Positions 48,901-63,962 of a stretch of DNA of 64,000 nt are shown one piece after another. Made by a program: the position numbers and the translations under genes. The notes beneath the pieces were generated by a model. The model ran no database searches, was not told the origin of the DNA, and saw only the letters and a list, made by a program, of their open reading frames with translations. The stretch spans positions 6,510,001 through 6,574,000 of the forward strand of contig CM082582.2 of NCBI GenBank assembly GCA_040954595.2, in the 5' to 3' direction. The DNA is from Balanoglossus misakiensis. Taxonomy: Eukaryota; Hemichordata. The stretch's first letter is position 1; each line of letters opens with the position of its first letter.

Positions 48901-51900
48901 ATTTTTCGACTTTGCGAACTTTCAAAATTTCTTCATTTTTTTGAAAAAAACCATGGGTTATAGCTCATGAAAATCATCCAAAAATGACAATTTTTCGACT
49001 TTGCGAACTTTCAAAATTTCTTCATTTTTTTTGAAAAAACCATGGGTTATAGCTCATGAAAATCATCCAAAAATGACAATTTTTCGACTTTGCGAACTTT
49101 CAAAATTTCTTCATTTTTTTTGAAAAAACCATGGGTTATAGCTCATGAAAATCATCCAAAAATGACAATTTTTCGACTTTGCGAACTTTCAAAATTTCTT
49201 CATTTTTTTGAAAAAACCATGGGTTATAGCTCATGAAAATCATCCAAAAATGACAATTTTTCGACTTTGCGAACTTTCAAAATTTCTTCATTTTTTTGAA
49301 AAAACCATGGGTTATAGCTCATGAAAATCATCCAAAAATGACAATTTTTCGACTTTGCGAACTTTCAAAATTTCTTCATTTTTTTGAAAAAACCATGGGT
49401 TATAGCTCATGAAAATCATCCAAAAATGACAATTTTTCGACTTTGCGAACTTTCAAAATTTCTTCATTTTTTTGAAAACACCATGGGTTATAGCTCATGA
49501 AAATCATCCAAAAATGACAATTTTTCGACTTTGCGAACTTTCAAAATTTCTTCATTTTTTTGAAAAAACCATGGGTTATAGCTCATGAAAATCATCCAAA
49601 AATGACAATTTTTCGACTTTGCGAACTTTCAAAATTTCTTCATTTTTTTGAAAAAACCATGGGTTATAGCTCATGAAAATCATCCAAAAATGACTATTTT
49701 TCGACTTCGCGAACTTTCAAAATTTCTTCATTTTTTTGAAAAAACCATGGGTTATAGCTCATGAAAATCATCCAAAAATGACAATTTTTCGACTTTGCGA
49801 ACTTTCAAAATTTCTTCATTTTTTTGAAAAAACCATGGGTTATAGCTCATGAAAATCATCCAAAAATGACAATTTTTCGACTTTGCGAACTTTCAAAATT
49901 TCTTCATTTTTTTGAAAAAACCATGGGTTATAGCTCATGAAAATCATCCAAAAATGACAATTTTTCGACTTTGCGAACTTTCAAAATTTCTTCATTTTTT
50001 TGAAAAAACCATGGGTTATAGCTCATGAAAATCATCCAAAAATGACAATTTTTCGACTTTGCGAACTTTCAAAATTTCTTCATTTTTTTGAAAAAACCAT
50101 GGGTTATAGCTCATGAAAATCATCCAAAAATGACAATTTTTCGACTTCGCGAACTTTCAAAATTTCTTCATTTTTTTGAAAAAACCATGGGTTATAGCTC
50201 ATGAAAATCATCCAAAAATGACAATTTTTCGACTTTGCGAACTTTCAAAATTTCTTCATTTTTTTGAAAAAAACCATGGGTTATAGCTCATGAAAATCAT
50301 CCAAAAATGACAATTTTTCGACTTTGCGAACTTTCAAAATTTCTTCATTTTTTTTGAAAAAACCATGGGTTATAGCTCATGAAAATCATCCAAAAATGAC
50401 AATTTTTCGACTTTGCGAACTTTCAAAATTTCTTCATTTTTTTTGAAAAAACCATGGGTTATAGCTCATGAAAATCATCCAAAAATGACAATTTTTCGAC
50501 TTTGCGAACTTTCAAAATTTCTTCATTTTTTTGAAAAAACCATGGGTTATAGCTCATGAAAATCATCCAAAAATGACAATTTTTCGACTTTGCGAACTTT
50601 CAAAATTTCTTCATTTTTTTGAAAAAACCATGGGTTATAGCTCATGAAAATCATCCAAAAATGACAATTTTTCGACTTTGCGAACTTTCAAAATTTCTTC
50701 ATTTTTTTGAAAAAACCATGGGTTATAGCTCATGAAAATCATCCAAAAATGACAATTTTTCGACTTTGCGAACTTTCAAAATTTCTTCATTTTTTTGAAA
50801 ACACCATGGGTTATAGCTCATGAAAATCATCCAAAAATGACAATTTTTCGACTTTGCGAACTTTCAAAATTTCTTCATTTTTTTGAAAAAACCATGGGTT
50901 ATAGCTCATGAAAATCATCCAAAAATGACAATTTTTCGACTTTGCGAACTTTCAAAATTTCTTCATTTTTTTGAAAAAACCATGGGTTATAGCTCATGAA
51001 AATCATCCAAAAATGACAATTTTTCGACTTTGCGAACTTTCAAAATTTCTTCATTTTTTTGAAAAAACCATGGGTTATAGCTCATGAAAATCATCCAAAA
51101 ATGACAATTTTTCGACTTCGCGAACTTTCAAAATTTCTTCATTTTTTTGAAAAAAACCATGGGTTATAGCTCATGAAAATCATCCAAAAATGACAATTTT
51201 TCGACTTTGCGAACTTTCAAAATTTCTTCATTTTTTTGAAAAAACCATGGGTTATAGCTCATGAAAATCATCCAAAAATGACAATTTTTCGACTTTGCGA
51301 ACTTTCAAAATTTCTTCATTTTTTTGAAAAAACCATGGGTTATAGCTCATGAAAATCATCCAAAAATGACAATTTTTCGACTTCGCGAACTTTCAAAATT
51401 TCTTCATTTTTTTGAAAAAACCATGGGTTATAGCTCATGAAAATCATCCAAAAATGACAATTTTTCGACTTCGCGAACTTTCAAAATTTCTTCATTTTTT
51501 TGAAAAAACCATGGGTTATAGCTCATGAAAATCATCCAAAAATGACAATTTTTCGACTTTGCGAACTTTCAAAATTTCTTCATTTTTTTGAAAAAACCAT
51601 GGGTTATAGCTCATGAAAATCATCTAAAAATGACAATTTTTCGACTTTGCGAACTTTCAAAATTTCTTCATTTTTTTGAAAACACCATGGGTTATAGCTC
51701 ATGAAAATCATCCAAAAATGACAATTTTTCGACTTTGCGAACTTTCAAAATTTCTTCATTTTTTTGAAAAAACCATGGGTTATAGCTCATGAAAATCATC
51801 CAAAAATGACAATTTTTCGACTTTGCGAACTTTCAAAATTTCTTCATTTTTTTGAAAAAACCATGGGTTATAGCTCATGAAAATCATCCAAAAATGACAA

Positions 51901-54900
51901 TTTTTCGACTTTGCGAACTTTCAAAATTTCTTCATTTTTTTGAAAAAACCATGGGTTATAGCTCATGAAAATCATCCAAAAATGACAATTTTTCGACTTC
52001 GCGAACTTTCAAAATTTCTTCATTTTTTTGAAAAAAACCATGGGTTATAGCTCATGAAAATCATCCAAAAATGACAATTTTTCGACTTTGCGAACTTTCA
52101 AAATTTCTTCATTTTTTTGAAAAAACCATGGGTTATAGCTCATGAAAATCATCCAAAAATGACAATTTTTCGACTTTGCGAACTTTCAAAATTTCTTCAT
52201 TTTTTTGAAAAAACCATGGGTTATAGCTCATGAAAATCATCCAAAAATGACAATTTTTCGACTTTGCGAACTTTCAAAATTTCTTCATTTTTTTGAAAAA
52301 ACCATGGGTTATAGCTCATGAAAATCATCCAAAAATGACAATTTTTCGACTTCGCGAACTTTCAAAATTTCTTCATTTTTTTGAAAAAACCATGGGTTAT
52401 AGCTCATGAAAATCATCCAAAAATGACAATTTTTCGACTTCGCGAACTTTCAAAATTTCTTCATTTTTTTGAAAAAACCATGGGTTATAGCTCATGAAAA
52501 TCATCCAAAAATGACAATTTTTCGACTTTGCGAACTTTCAAAATTTCTTCATTTTTTTGAAAAAACCATGGGTTATAGCTCATGAAAATCATCCAAAAAT
52601 GACAATTTTTCGACTTTGCGAACTTTCAAAATTTCTTCATTTTTTTGAAAACACCATGGGTTATAGCTCATGAAAATCATCCAAAAATGACAATTTTTCG
52701 ACTTTGCGAACTTTCAAAATTTCTTCATTTTTTTGAAAAAACCATGGGTTATAGCTCATGAAAATCATCCAAAAATGACAATTTTTCGACTTTGCGAACT
52801 TTCAAAATTTCTTCATTTTTTTGAAAAAACCATGGGTTATAGCTCATGAAAATCATCCAAAAATGACTATTTTTCGACTTCGCGAACTTTCAAAATTTCT
52901 TCATTTTTTTGAAAAAACCATGGGTTATAGCTCATGAAAATCATCCAAAAATGACAATTTTTCGACTTTGCGAACTTTCAAAATTTCTTCATTTTTTTGA
53001 AAAAACCATGGGTTATAGCTCATGAAAATCATCCAAAAATGACAATTTTTCGACTTTGCGAACTTTCAAAATTTGTTCATTTTTTTTGAAAAAACCATGG
53101 GTTATAGCTCATGAAAATCATCCAAAAATGACAATTTTTCGACTTTGCGAACTTTCAAAATTTCTTCATTTTTTTGAAAAAACCATGGGTTATAGCTCAT
53201 GAAAATCATCCAAAAATGACAATTTTTCGACTTTGCGAACTTTCAAAATTTCTTCATTTTTTTGAAAAAACCATGGGTTATAGCTCATGAAAATCATCCA
53301 AAAATGACAATTTTTCGACTTTGCGAACTTTCAAAATTTCTTCATTTTTTTGAAAAAACCATGGGTTATAGCTCATGAAAATCATCCAAAAATGACAATT
53401 TTTCGACTTTGCGAACTTTCAAAATTTCTTCATTTTTTTGAAAACACCATGGGTTATAGCTCATGAAAATCATCCAAAAATGACAATTTTTCGACTTTGC
53501 GAACTTTCAAAATTTCTTCATTTTTTTGAAAAAACCATGGGTTATAGCTCATGAAAATCATCCAAAAATGACAATTTTTCGACTTTGCGAACTTTCAAAA
53601 TTTCTTCATTTTTTTGAAAAAACCATGGGTTATAGCTCATGAAAATCATCCAAAAATGACAATTTTTCGACTTTGCGAACTTTCAAAATTTCTTCATTTT
53701 TTTGAAAAAACCATGGGTTATAGCTCATGAAAATCATCCAAAAATGACAATTTTTCGACTTCGCGAACTTTCAAAATTTCTTCATTTTTTTGAAAAAAAC
53801 CATGGGTTATAGCTCATGAAAATCATCCAAAAATGACAATTTTTCGACTTTGCGAACTTTCAAAATTTCTTCATTTTTTTGAAAAAACCATGGGTTATAG
53901 CTCATGAAAATCATCCAAAAATGACAATTTTTCGACTTTGCGAACTTTCAAAATTTCTTCATTTTTTTGAAAAAACCATGGGTTATAGCTCATGAAAATC
54001 ATCCAAAAATGACAATTTTTCGACTTCGCGAACTTTCAAAATTTCTTCATTTTTTTGAAAAAACCATGGGTTATAGCTCATGAAAATCATCCAAAAATGA
54101 AAATTTTTCGACTTCGCGAACTTTCAAAATTTCTTCATTTTTTTGAAAAAACCATGGGTTATAGCTCATGAAAATCATCCAAAAATGACAATTTTTCGAC
54201 TTTGCGAACTTTCAAAATTTCTTCATTTTTTTGAAAAAACCATGGGTTATAGCTCATGAAAATCATCCAAAAATGACAATTTTTCGACTTTGCGAACTTT
54301 CAAAATTTCTTCATTTTTTTGAAAAAACCATGGGTTATAGCTCATGAAAATCATCCAAAAATGACAATTTTTCGACTTTGCGAACTTTCAAAATTTCTTC
54401 ATTTTTTTGAAAAAAACCATGGGTTATAGCTCATGAAAATCATCCAAAAATGACAATTTTTCGACTTTGCGAACTTTCAAAATTTCTTCATTTTTTTGAA
54501 AAAACCATGGGTTATAGCTCATGAAAATCATCCAAAAATGACAATTTTTCGACTTTGCGAACTTTCAAAATTTCTTCATTTTTTTGAAAAAACCATGGGT
54601 TATAGCTCATGAAAATCATCCAAAAATGACAATTTTTCGACTTTGCGAACTTTCAAAATTTCTTCATTTTTTCGAAAAAAACATGGGTTATAGCTCATGA
54701 AAATCATCCAAAAATGACAATTTTTCGACTTTGCGAACTTTCAAAATTTCTTCATTTTTTTGAAAAAACCATGGGTTATAGCTCATGAAAATCATCCAAA
54801 AATGACAATTTTTCGACTTTGCGAACTTTCAAAATTTCTTCATTTTTTTGAAAAAACCATGGGTTATAGCTCATGAAAATCATCCAAAAATGACAATTTT

Positions 54901-57900
54901 TCGACTTTGCGAACTTTCAAAATTTCTTCATTTTTTTGAAAAAACCATGGGTTATAGCTCATGAAAATCATCCAAAAATGACAATTTTTCGACTTTGCGA
55001 ACTTTCAAAATTTCTTCATTTTTTGAAAAAAACATGGGTTATAGCTCATGAAAATCATCCAAAAATGACAATTTTTCGACTTTGCGAACTTTCAAAATTT
55101 CTTCATTTTTTTAAAAAAACCATGGGTTATAGCTCATGAAAATCATCCAAAAATGACAATTTTTCGACTTTGCGAACTTTCAAAATTTCTTCATTTTTTT
55201 GAAAAAACCATGGGTTATAGCTCATGAAAATCATCCAAAAATGACAATTTTTCGACTTTGCGAACTTTCAAAATTTCTTCATTTTTTTGAAAAAACCATG
55301 GGTTATAGCTCATGAAAATCATCCAAAAATGACAATTTTTCGACTTTGCGAACTTTCAAAATTTCTTCATTTTTTTGAAAAAAACCATGGGTTATAGCTC
55401 ATGAAAATCATCCAAAAATGACAATTTTTCGACTTTGCGAAGTTTCAAAATTTCTTCATTTTTTTGAAAAAACCATGGGTTATAGCTCATGAAAATCATC
55501 CAAAAATGACAATTTTTCGACTTTGCGAACTTTCAAAATTTCTTCATTTTTTTGAAAAAACCATGGGTTATAGCTCATGAAAATCATCCAAAAATGACAA
55601 TTTTTCGACTTTGCGAACTTTCAAATTTTCTTCATTTTTTTTAAAAAACCATGGGTTATAGCTCATGAAAATCATCCAAAAATGACAATTTTTCGACTTT
55701 GCGAACTTTCAAAATTTCTTCATTTTTTTGAAAAAACCATGGGTTATAGCTCATGAAAATCATCCAAAAATGACAATTTTTCGACTTTGCGAACTTTCAA
55801 AATTTCTTCATTTTTTTGAAAAAACCATGGGTTATAGCTCATGAAAATCATCAAAAAATGACAATTTTTCGACTTTGCGAACTTTCAAAATTTCTTCATT
55901 TTTTTGAAAAAACCATGGGTTATAGCTCATGAAAATCATCCAAAAATGACAATTTTTCGACTTTGCGAACTTTCAAAATTTCTTCATTTTTTTGAAAAAA
56001 CCATGGGTTATAGCTCATGAAAATCATCCAAAAATGACAATTTTTCGACTTTGCGAACTTTCAAAATTTCTTCATTTTTTGAAAAAACCATGGGTTATAG
56101 CTCATGAAAATCATCCAAAAATGACAATTTTTCGACTTTGCGAACTTTCAAAATTTCTTCATTTTTTTGAAAAAACCATGGGTTATAGCTCATGAAAATC
56201 ATCCAAAAATGACAATTTTTCGACTTTGCGAACTTTCAAAATTTCTTCATTTTTTTGAAAAAACCATGGGTTATAGCTCATGAAAATCATCCAAAAATGA
56301 CAATTTTTCGACTTTGCGAACTTTCAAATTTTCTTCATTTTTTTTAAAAAACCATGGGTTATAGCTCATGAAAATCATCCAAAAATGACAATTTTTCGAC
56401 TTTGCGAACTTTCAAAATTTCTTCATTTTTTTGAAAAAACCATGGGTTATAGCTCATGAAAATCATCCAAAAATGACAATTTTTCGACTTTGCGAACTTT
56501 CAAAATTTCTTCATTTTTTTGAAAAAACCATGGGTTATAGCTCATGAAAATCATCCAAAAATGACAATTTTTCGACTTTGCGAACTTTCAAAATTTCTTC
56601 ATTTTTTTTAAAAAACCATGGGTTATAGCTCATGAAAATCATCCAAAAATGACAATTTTTCGACTTTGCGAACTTTCAAAATTTCTTCATTTTTTTGAAA
56701 AAACCATGGGTTATAGCTCATGAAAATCATCCAAAAATGACAATTTTTCGACTTTGCGAACTTTCAAAATTTCTTCATTTTTTTGAAAAAACCATGGGTT
56801 ATAGCTCATGAAAATCATCCAAAAATGACAATTTTTCGACTTTGCGAACTTTCAAAATTTCTTCATTTTTTTGAAAAAACCATGGGTTATAGCTCATGAA
56901 AATCATCCAAAAATGACAATTTTTCGACTTTGCGAACTTTCAAAATTTCTTCATTTTTTTGAAAAAACCGTGGGTTATAGCTCATGAAAATCATCCAAAA
57001 ATGACAATTTTTCGACTTTGCGAACTTTCAAATTTTCTTCATTTTTTTAAAAAACCATGGGTTATAGCTCATGAAAATCATCCAAAAATGACAATTTTTC
57101 GACTTTGCGAACTTTCAAAATTTCTTCATTTTTTTGAAAAAACCATGGGTTATAGCTCATGAAAATCATCCAAAAATGACAATTTTTCGACTTTGCGAAC
57201 TTTCAAAATTTCTTCATTTTTTTGAAAAAACCATGGGTTATAGCTCATGAAAATCATCCAAAAATGACAATTTTTCGACTTTGCGAACTTTCAAAATTTC
57301 TTCATTTTTTTGAAAAAACCATGGGTTATAGCTCATGAAAATCATCCAAAAATGACAATTTTTCGACTTTGCGAACTTTCAAAATTTCTTCATTTTTTTG
57401 AAAAAACCATGGGTTATAGCTCATGAAAATCATCCAAAAATGACAATTTTTCGACTTTGCGAACTTTCAAAATTTCTTCATTTTTTGAAAAAACCATGGG
57501 TTATAGCTCATGAAAATCATCCAAAAATGACAATTTTTCGACTTTGCGAACTTTCAAAATTTCTTCATTTTTTTGAAAAAACCATGGGTTATAGCTCATG
57601 AAAATCATCCAAAAATGACAATTTTTCGACTTTGCGAACTTTCAAAATTTCTTCATTTTTTTGAAAAAACCATGGGTTATAGCTCATGAAAATCATCCAA
57701 AAATGACAATTTTTCGACTTTGCGAACTTTCAAATTTTCTTCATTTTTTTTAAAAAACCATGGGTTATAGCTCATGAAAATCATCCAAAAATGACAATTT
57801 TTCGACTTTGCGAACTTTCAAAATTTCTTCATTTTTTTGAAAAAACCATGGGTTATAGCTCATGAAAATCATCCAAAAATGACAATTTTTCGACTTTGCG

Positions 57901-60900
57901 AACTTTCAAAATTTCTTCATTTTTTTGAAAAAACCATGGGTTATAGCTCATGAAAATCATCCAAAAATGACAATTTTTCGACTTTGCGAACTTTCAAAAT
58001 TTCTTCATTTTTTTGAAAAAACCATGGGTTATAGCTCATGAAAATCATCCAAAAATGACAATTTTTCGACTTTGCGAACTTTCAAAATTTCTTCATTTTT
58101 TTGAAAAAACCATGGGTTATAGCTCATGAAAATCATCCAAAAATGACAATTTTTCGACTTTGCGAACTTTCAAAATTTCTTCATTTTTTTGAAAAAACCA
58201 TGGGTTATAGCTCATGAAAATCATCCAAAAATGACAATTTTTTCGACTTTGCGAACTTTCAAAATTTCTTCATTTTTTTGAAAAAACCATGGGTTATAGC
58301 TCATGAAAATCATCCAAAAATGACAATTTTTCGACTTTGCGAACTTTCAAAATTTCTTCATTTTTTTGAAAAAACCATGGGTTATAGCTCATGAAAATCA
58401 TCCAAAAATGACAATTTTTCGACTTTGCGAACTTTCAAATTTTCTTCATTTTTTTTAAAAACCATGGGTTATAGCTCATGAAAATCATCCAAAAATGACA
58501 ATTTTTCGACTTTGCGAACTTTCAAAATTTCTTCATTTTTTTGAAAAAACCATGGGTTATAGCTCATGAAAATCATCCAAAAATGACAATTTTTCGACTT
58601 TTGCGAACTTTCAAAATTTCTTCATTTTTTTTGAAAAAACCATGGGTTATAGCTCATGAAAATCATCCAAAAATGACAATTTTTTCGACTTTGCGAACTT
58701 TCAAAATTTCTTCATTTTTTTGAAAAAACCATGGGTTATAGCTCATGAAAATCATCCAAAAATGACAATTTTTCGACTTTGCGAACTTTCAAAATTTCTT
58801 CATTTTTTTGAAAAAACCATGGGTTATAGCTCATGAAAATCATCCAAAAATGACAATTTTTCGACTTTGCGAACTTTCAAAATTTCTTCATTTTTTTGAA
58901 AAAACCATGGGTTATAGCTCATGAAAATCATCCAAAAATGACAATTTTTCGACTTTGCGAACTTTCAAAATTTCTTCATTTTTTTGAAAAAACCATGGGT
59001 TATAGCTCATGAAAATCATCCAAAAATGACAATTTTTCGACTTTGCGAACTTTCAAAATTTCTTCATTTTTTTGAAAAAACCATGGGTTATAGCTCATGA
59101 AAATCATCCAAAAATGACAATTTTTCGACTTTGCGAACTTTCAAAATTTCTTCATTTTTTTGAAAAAACCATGGGTTATAGCTCATGAAAATCATCCAAA
59201 AATGACAATTTTTCGACTTTGCGAACTTTCAAAATTTCTTCATTTTTTTGAAAAAACCATGGGTTATAGCTCATGAAAATCATCCAAAAATGACAATTTT
59301 TCGACTTTGCGAACTTTCAAAATTTCTTCATTTTTTTGAAAAAACCATGGGTTATAGCTCATGAAAATCATCCAAAAATGACAATTTTTCGACTTTGCGA
59401 ACTTTCAAAATTTCTTCATTTTTTTGAAAAAACCATGGGTTATAGCTCATGAAAATCATCCAAAAATGACAATTTTTCGACTTTGCGAACTTTCAAAATT
59501 TCTTCATTTTTTTGAAAAAACCATTGGTTATAGCTTATGAAAATCATCCAAAAATGACAATTTTTCGACTTTGCGAACTTTCAAAATTTCTTCATTTTTT
59601 TGAAAAACCCATGGGTTATAGCTCATGAAAATCATCCAAAAATGACAATTTTTCGACTTTGCGAACTTTCAAAATTTCTTCATTTTTTTGAAAAAACCAT
59701 GGGTTATAGCTCATGAAAATCATCCAAAAATGACAATTTTTCGACTTTGCGAACTTTCAAAATTTCTTCATTTTTTTTTAAAAAACCATGGGTTATAGCT
59801 CATGAAAATCATCCAAAAATGACAATTTTTCGACTTTGCGAACTTTCAAAATTTCTTCATTTTTTTGAAAAAACCATGGGTTATAGCTCATGAAAATCAT
59901 CCAAAAATGACAATTTTTCGACTTTGCGAACTTTCAAATTTCTTCATTTTTTTTAAAAAAACCATGGGTTATAGCTCATGAAAATCATCCAAAAATGACA
60001 ATTTTTCGACTTTGCGAACTTTCAAAATTTCTTCATTTTTTTGAAAAAACCATGGGTTATAGCTCATGAAAATCATCCAAAAATGACAATTTTTCGACTT
60101 TGCGAACTTTCAAAATTTCTTCATTTTTTTGAAAAAACCATGGGTTATAGCTCATGAAAATCATCCAAAAATGACAATTTTCGACTTTGCGAACTTTCAA
60201 AATTTCTTCATTTTTTTTAATAAACCATGGGTTATAGCTCATGAAAATCATCCAAAAATGACAATTTTTCGACTTTGCGAACTTTCAAAATTTCTTCATT
60301 TTTTTGAAAAAACCATGGGTTATAGCTCATGAAAATCATCCAAAAATGACAATTTTTCGACTTTGCGAACTTTCAAAATTTCTTCATTTTTTTGAAAAAA
60401 CCATGGGTTATAGCTCATGAAAATCATCCAAAAATGACAATTTTTCGACTTTGCGAACTTTCAAAATTTCTTCATTTTTTTGAAAAAACCATGGGTTATA
60501 GCTCATGAAAATCATCCAAAAATGACAATTTTTTCGACTTTGCGAACTTTCAAAATTTCTTCATTTTTTTGAAAAAACCATGGGTTATAGCTCATGAAAA
60601 TCATCCAAAAATGACAATTTTTCGACTTTGCGAACTTTCAAAATTTCTTCATTTTTTTGAAAAAACCATGGGTTATAGCTCATGAAAATCATCCAAAAAT
60701 GACAATTTTTCGACTTTGCGAACTTTCAAAAATTTCTTCATTTTTTTGAAAAAACCATGGGTTATAGCTCATGAAAATCATCCAAAAATGACAATTTTTC
60801 GACTTCGCGAACTTTCAAAATTTCTTCATTTTTTTGAAAAAACCATGGGTTATAGCTCATGAAAATCATCCAAAAATGACAATTTTCGACTTCGCGAACT

Positions 60901-63900
60901 TTCAAAATTTCTTCATTTTTTTGAAAAAACCATGGGTTATAGCTCATGACAATCATCCAAAAATGACAATTTTTCGACTTCGCGAACTTTCAAAATTTCT
61001 TCATTTTTTTGAAAAAACCATGGGTTATAGCTCATGAAAATCATCCAAAAATGACAATTTTTCGACTTCGCGAACTTTCAAAATTTCTTCATTTTTTTGA
61101 AAAAACCATGGGTTATAGCTCATGAAAATCATCCAAAAATGACAATTTTTCGACTTCGCGAACTTTCAAAATTTCTTCATTTTTTTGAAAAAACCATGGG
61201 TTATAGCTCATGAAAATCATCCAAAAATGACAATTTTTCGACTTTGCGAACTTTCAAAATTTCTTCATTTTTTGAAAAAACCATGGGTTATAGCTCATGA
61301 AAATCATCCAAAAATGACAATTTTTCGACTTGCGAACTTTCAAAATTTCTTCATTTTTTTGAAAAAACCATGGGTTATAGCTCATGAAAATCATCCAAAA
61401 TGACAATTTTTCGACTTCGCGAACTTTCAAAATTTCTTCATTTTTTTGAAAAAACCATGGGTTATAGCTCATGAAAATCATCCAAAAATGACAATTTTTC
61501 GACTTTGCGAACTTTCAAAATTTCTTCATTTTTTTGAAAAAACCATGGGTTATAGCTCATGAAAATCATCCAAAAATGACAATTTTTCGACTTTGCGAAC
61601 TTTCAAAATTTCTTCATTTTTTTAAAAAAACCATGGGTTATAGCTCATGAAAATCATCCAAAAATGACAATTTTTCGACTTTGCGAACTTTCAAAATTTC
61701 TTCATTTTTTTGAAAAAACCATGGGTTATAGCTCATGAAAATCATCCAAAAATGACAATTTTTCGACTTTGCGAACTTTCAAAATTTCTTCATTTTTTTG
61801 AAAAACCATGGGTTATAGCTCATGAAAATCATCCAAAAATGACAATTTTTCGACTTTGCGAACTTTCAAAATTTCTTCATTTTTTTGAAAAAAACCATGG
61901 GTTATAGCTCATGAAAATCATCCAAAAATGACAATTTTTCGACTTTGCGAACTTTCAAAATTTCTTCATTTTTTTGAAAAAACCATGGGTTATAGCTCAT
62001 GAAAATCATCCAAAAATGACAATTTTTCGACTTTGCGAACTTTCAAAATTTCTTCATTTTTTTGAAAAAACCATGGGTTATAGCTCATGAAAATCATCCA
62101 AAAATGACAATTTTTCGACTTTGCGAACTTTCAAAATTTCTTCATTTTTTGAAAAAAACCATGGGTTATAGCTCATGAAAATCATCCAAAAATGACAATT
62201 TTTCGACTTTGCGAACTTTCAAAATTTCTTCATTTTTTTGAAAAAACCATGGGTTATAGCTCATGAAAATCATCCAAAAATGACAATTTTTCGACTTTGC
62301 GAACTTTCAAAATTTCTTCATTTTTTTTGAAAAAACCATGGGTTTATAGCTCATGAAAATCATCCAAAAATGACAATTTTTCGACTTTGCGAACTTTCAA
62401 AATTTCTTCATTTTTTTGAAAAAACCATGGGTTATAGCTCATGAAAATCATCCAAAAATGACAATTTTTCGACTTTGCGAACTTTCAAAATTTCTTCATT
62501 TTTTTGAAAAAACCATGGGTTATAGCTCATGAAAATCATCCAAAAATGACAATTTTTCGACTTTGCGAACTTTCAAAATTTCTTCATTTTTTTTAAAAAA
62601 CCATGGGTTATAGCTCATGAAAATCATCCAAAAATGACAATTTTTCGACTTTGCGAACTTTCAAAATTTCTTCATTTTTTTGAAAAAACCATGGGTTATA
62701 GCTCATGAAAATCATCCAAAAATGACAATTTTTCGACTTTGCGAACTTTCAAAATTTCTTCATTTTTTGAAAAAAACATGGGTTATAGCTCATGAAAATC
62801 ATCCAAAAATGACAATTTTTCGACTTTGCGAACTTTCAAAATTTCTTCATTTTTTTGAAAAAAACCATGGGTTATAGCTCATGAAAATCATCCAAAAATG
62901 ACAATTTTTCGACTTTGCGAACTTTCAAAATTTCTTCATTTTTTTGAAAAAACCATGGGTTATAGCTCATGAAAATCATCCAAAAATGACAATTTTTCGA
63001 CTTTGCGAACTTTCAAAATTTCTTCATTTTTTTGAAAAAAACCATGGGTTATAGCTCATGAAAATCATCCAAAAATGACAATTTTTCGACTTTGCGAACT
63101 TTCAAAAATTTCTTCATTTTTTTGAAAAAACCATGGGTTATAGCTCATGAAAATCATCCAAAAATGACAATTTTTCGACTTTGCGAACTTTCAAATTTTC
63201 TTCATTTTTTTGAAAAAACCATGGGTTATAGCTCATGAAAATCATCCAAAAATGACAATTTTTCGACTTTGCGAACTTTCAAAATTTCTTCATTTTTTTG
63301 AAAAAACCATGGGTTATAGCTCATGAAAATCATCCAAAAATGACAATTTTTCGACTTTGCGAACTTTCAAAATTTCTTCATTTTTTTGAAAAAACCATGG
63401 TTATAGCTCATGAAAATCATCCAAAAATGACAATTTTTCGACTTTGCGAACTTTCAAAATTTCTTCATTTTTTTGAAAAAACCATGGGTTATAGCTCATG
63501 AAAATCATCCAAAAATGACAATTTTTCGACTTTGCGAACTTTCAAAATTTCTTCATTTTTTTGAAAAAACCATGGGTTATAGCTCATGAAAATCATCCAA
63601 AAATGACAATTTTTCGACTTTGCGAACTTTCAAAATTTCTTCATTTTTTTGAAAAAACCATGGGTTATAGCTCATGAAAATCATCCAAAAATGACAATTT
63701 TTCGACTTTGCGAACTTTCAAAATTTCTTCATTTTTTTGAAAAAAACCATGGGTTATAGCTCATGAAAATCATCCAAAAATGACAATTTTTCGACTTTGC
63801 GAACTTTCAAAATTTCTTCATTTTTTTGAAAAAACCATGGGTTATAGCTCGTGAAAATCATCCAAAAATGACAATTTTTCGACTTTGCGAACTTTCAAAA

Positions 63901-63962
63901 TTTCTTCATTTTTTTTAAAAAAACCATGGGTTATAGCTCATGAAAATCATCCAAAAATGACA
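45982..63962 (+). repeat. Satellite 2: about 204 tandem copies of an 88-bp AT-rich unit
   Basis: Consensus runs from CTTCATTTTTTTG through CCATGGGTTATAGCTCATG, AAAATCATCCAAAAATGAC and TTTTTCGACTTTGCGAAC to TTTCAAAATTT, about 28% G+C. Every copy faces the same way. Copies are highly uniform; typical changes are TTTGCG/TTCGCG, A6/A7 after the G, and rare AAAACACC. One monomer near 46409 lacks about 50 bp. The unit length is not a multiple of three, so the short repeated frames are not genes. The array reaches the gap and its full length is unknown. Confidence 0.97.

Noticed and set aside
54936-63501. Repeated 60-75 aa frames starting MKKPWVIAHENHPK
   Set aside because: Produced by the 88-bp satellite where small indels join two or three monomers in frame; the unit is not a multiple of three.
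45982-63962. CRISPR-like regular repetition
   Set aside because: The units are contiguous with no unique spacers and the context is eukaryotic, so this is satellite DNA.
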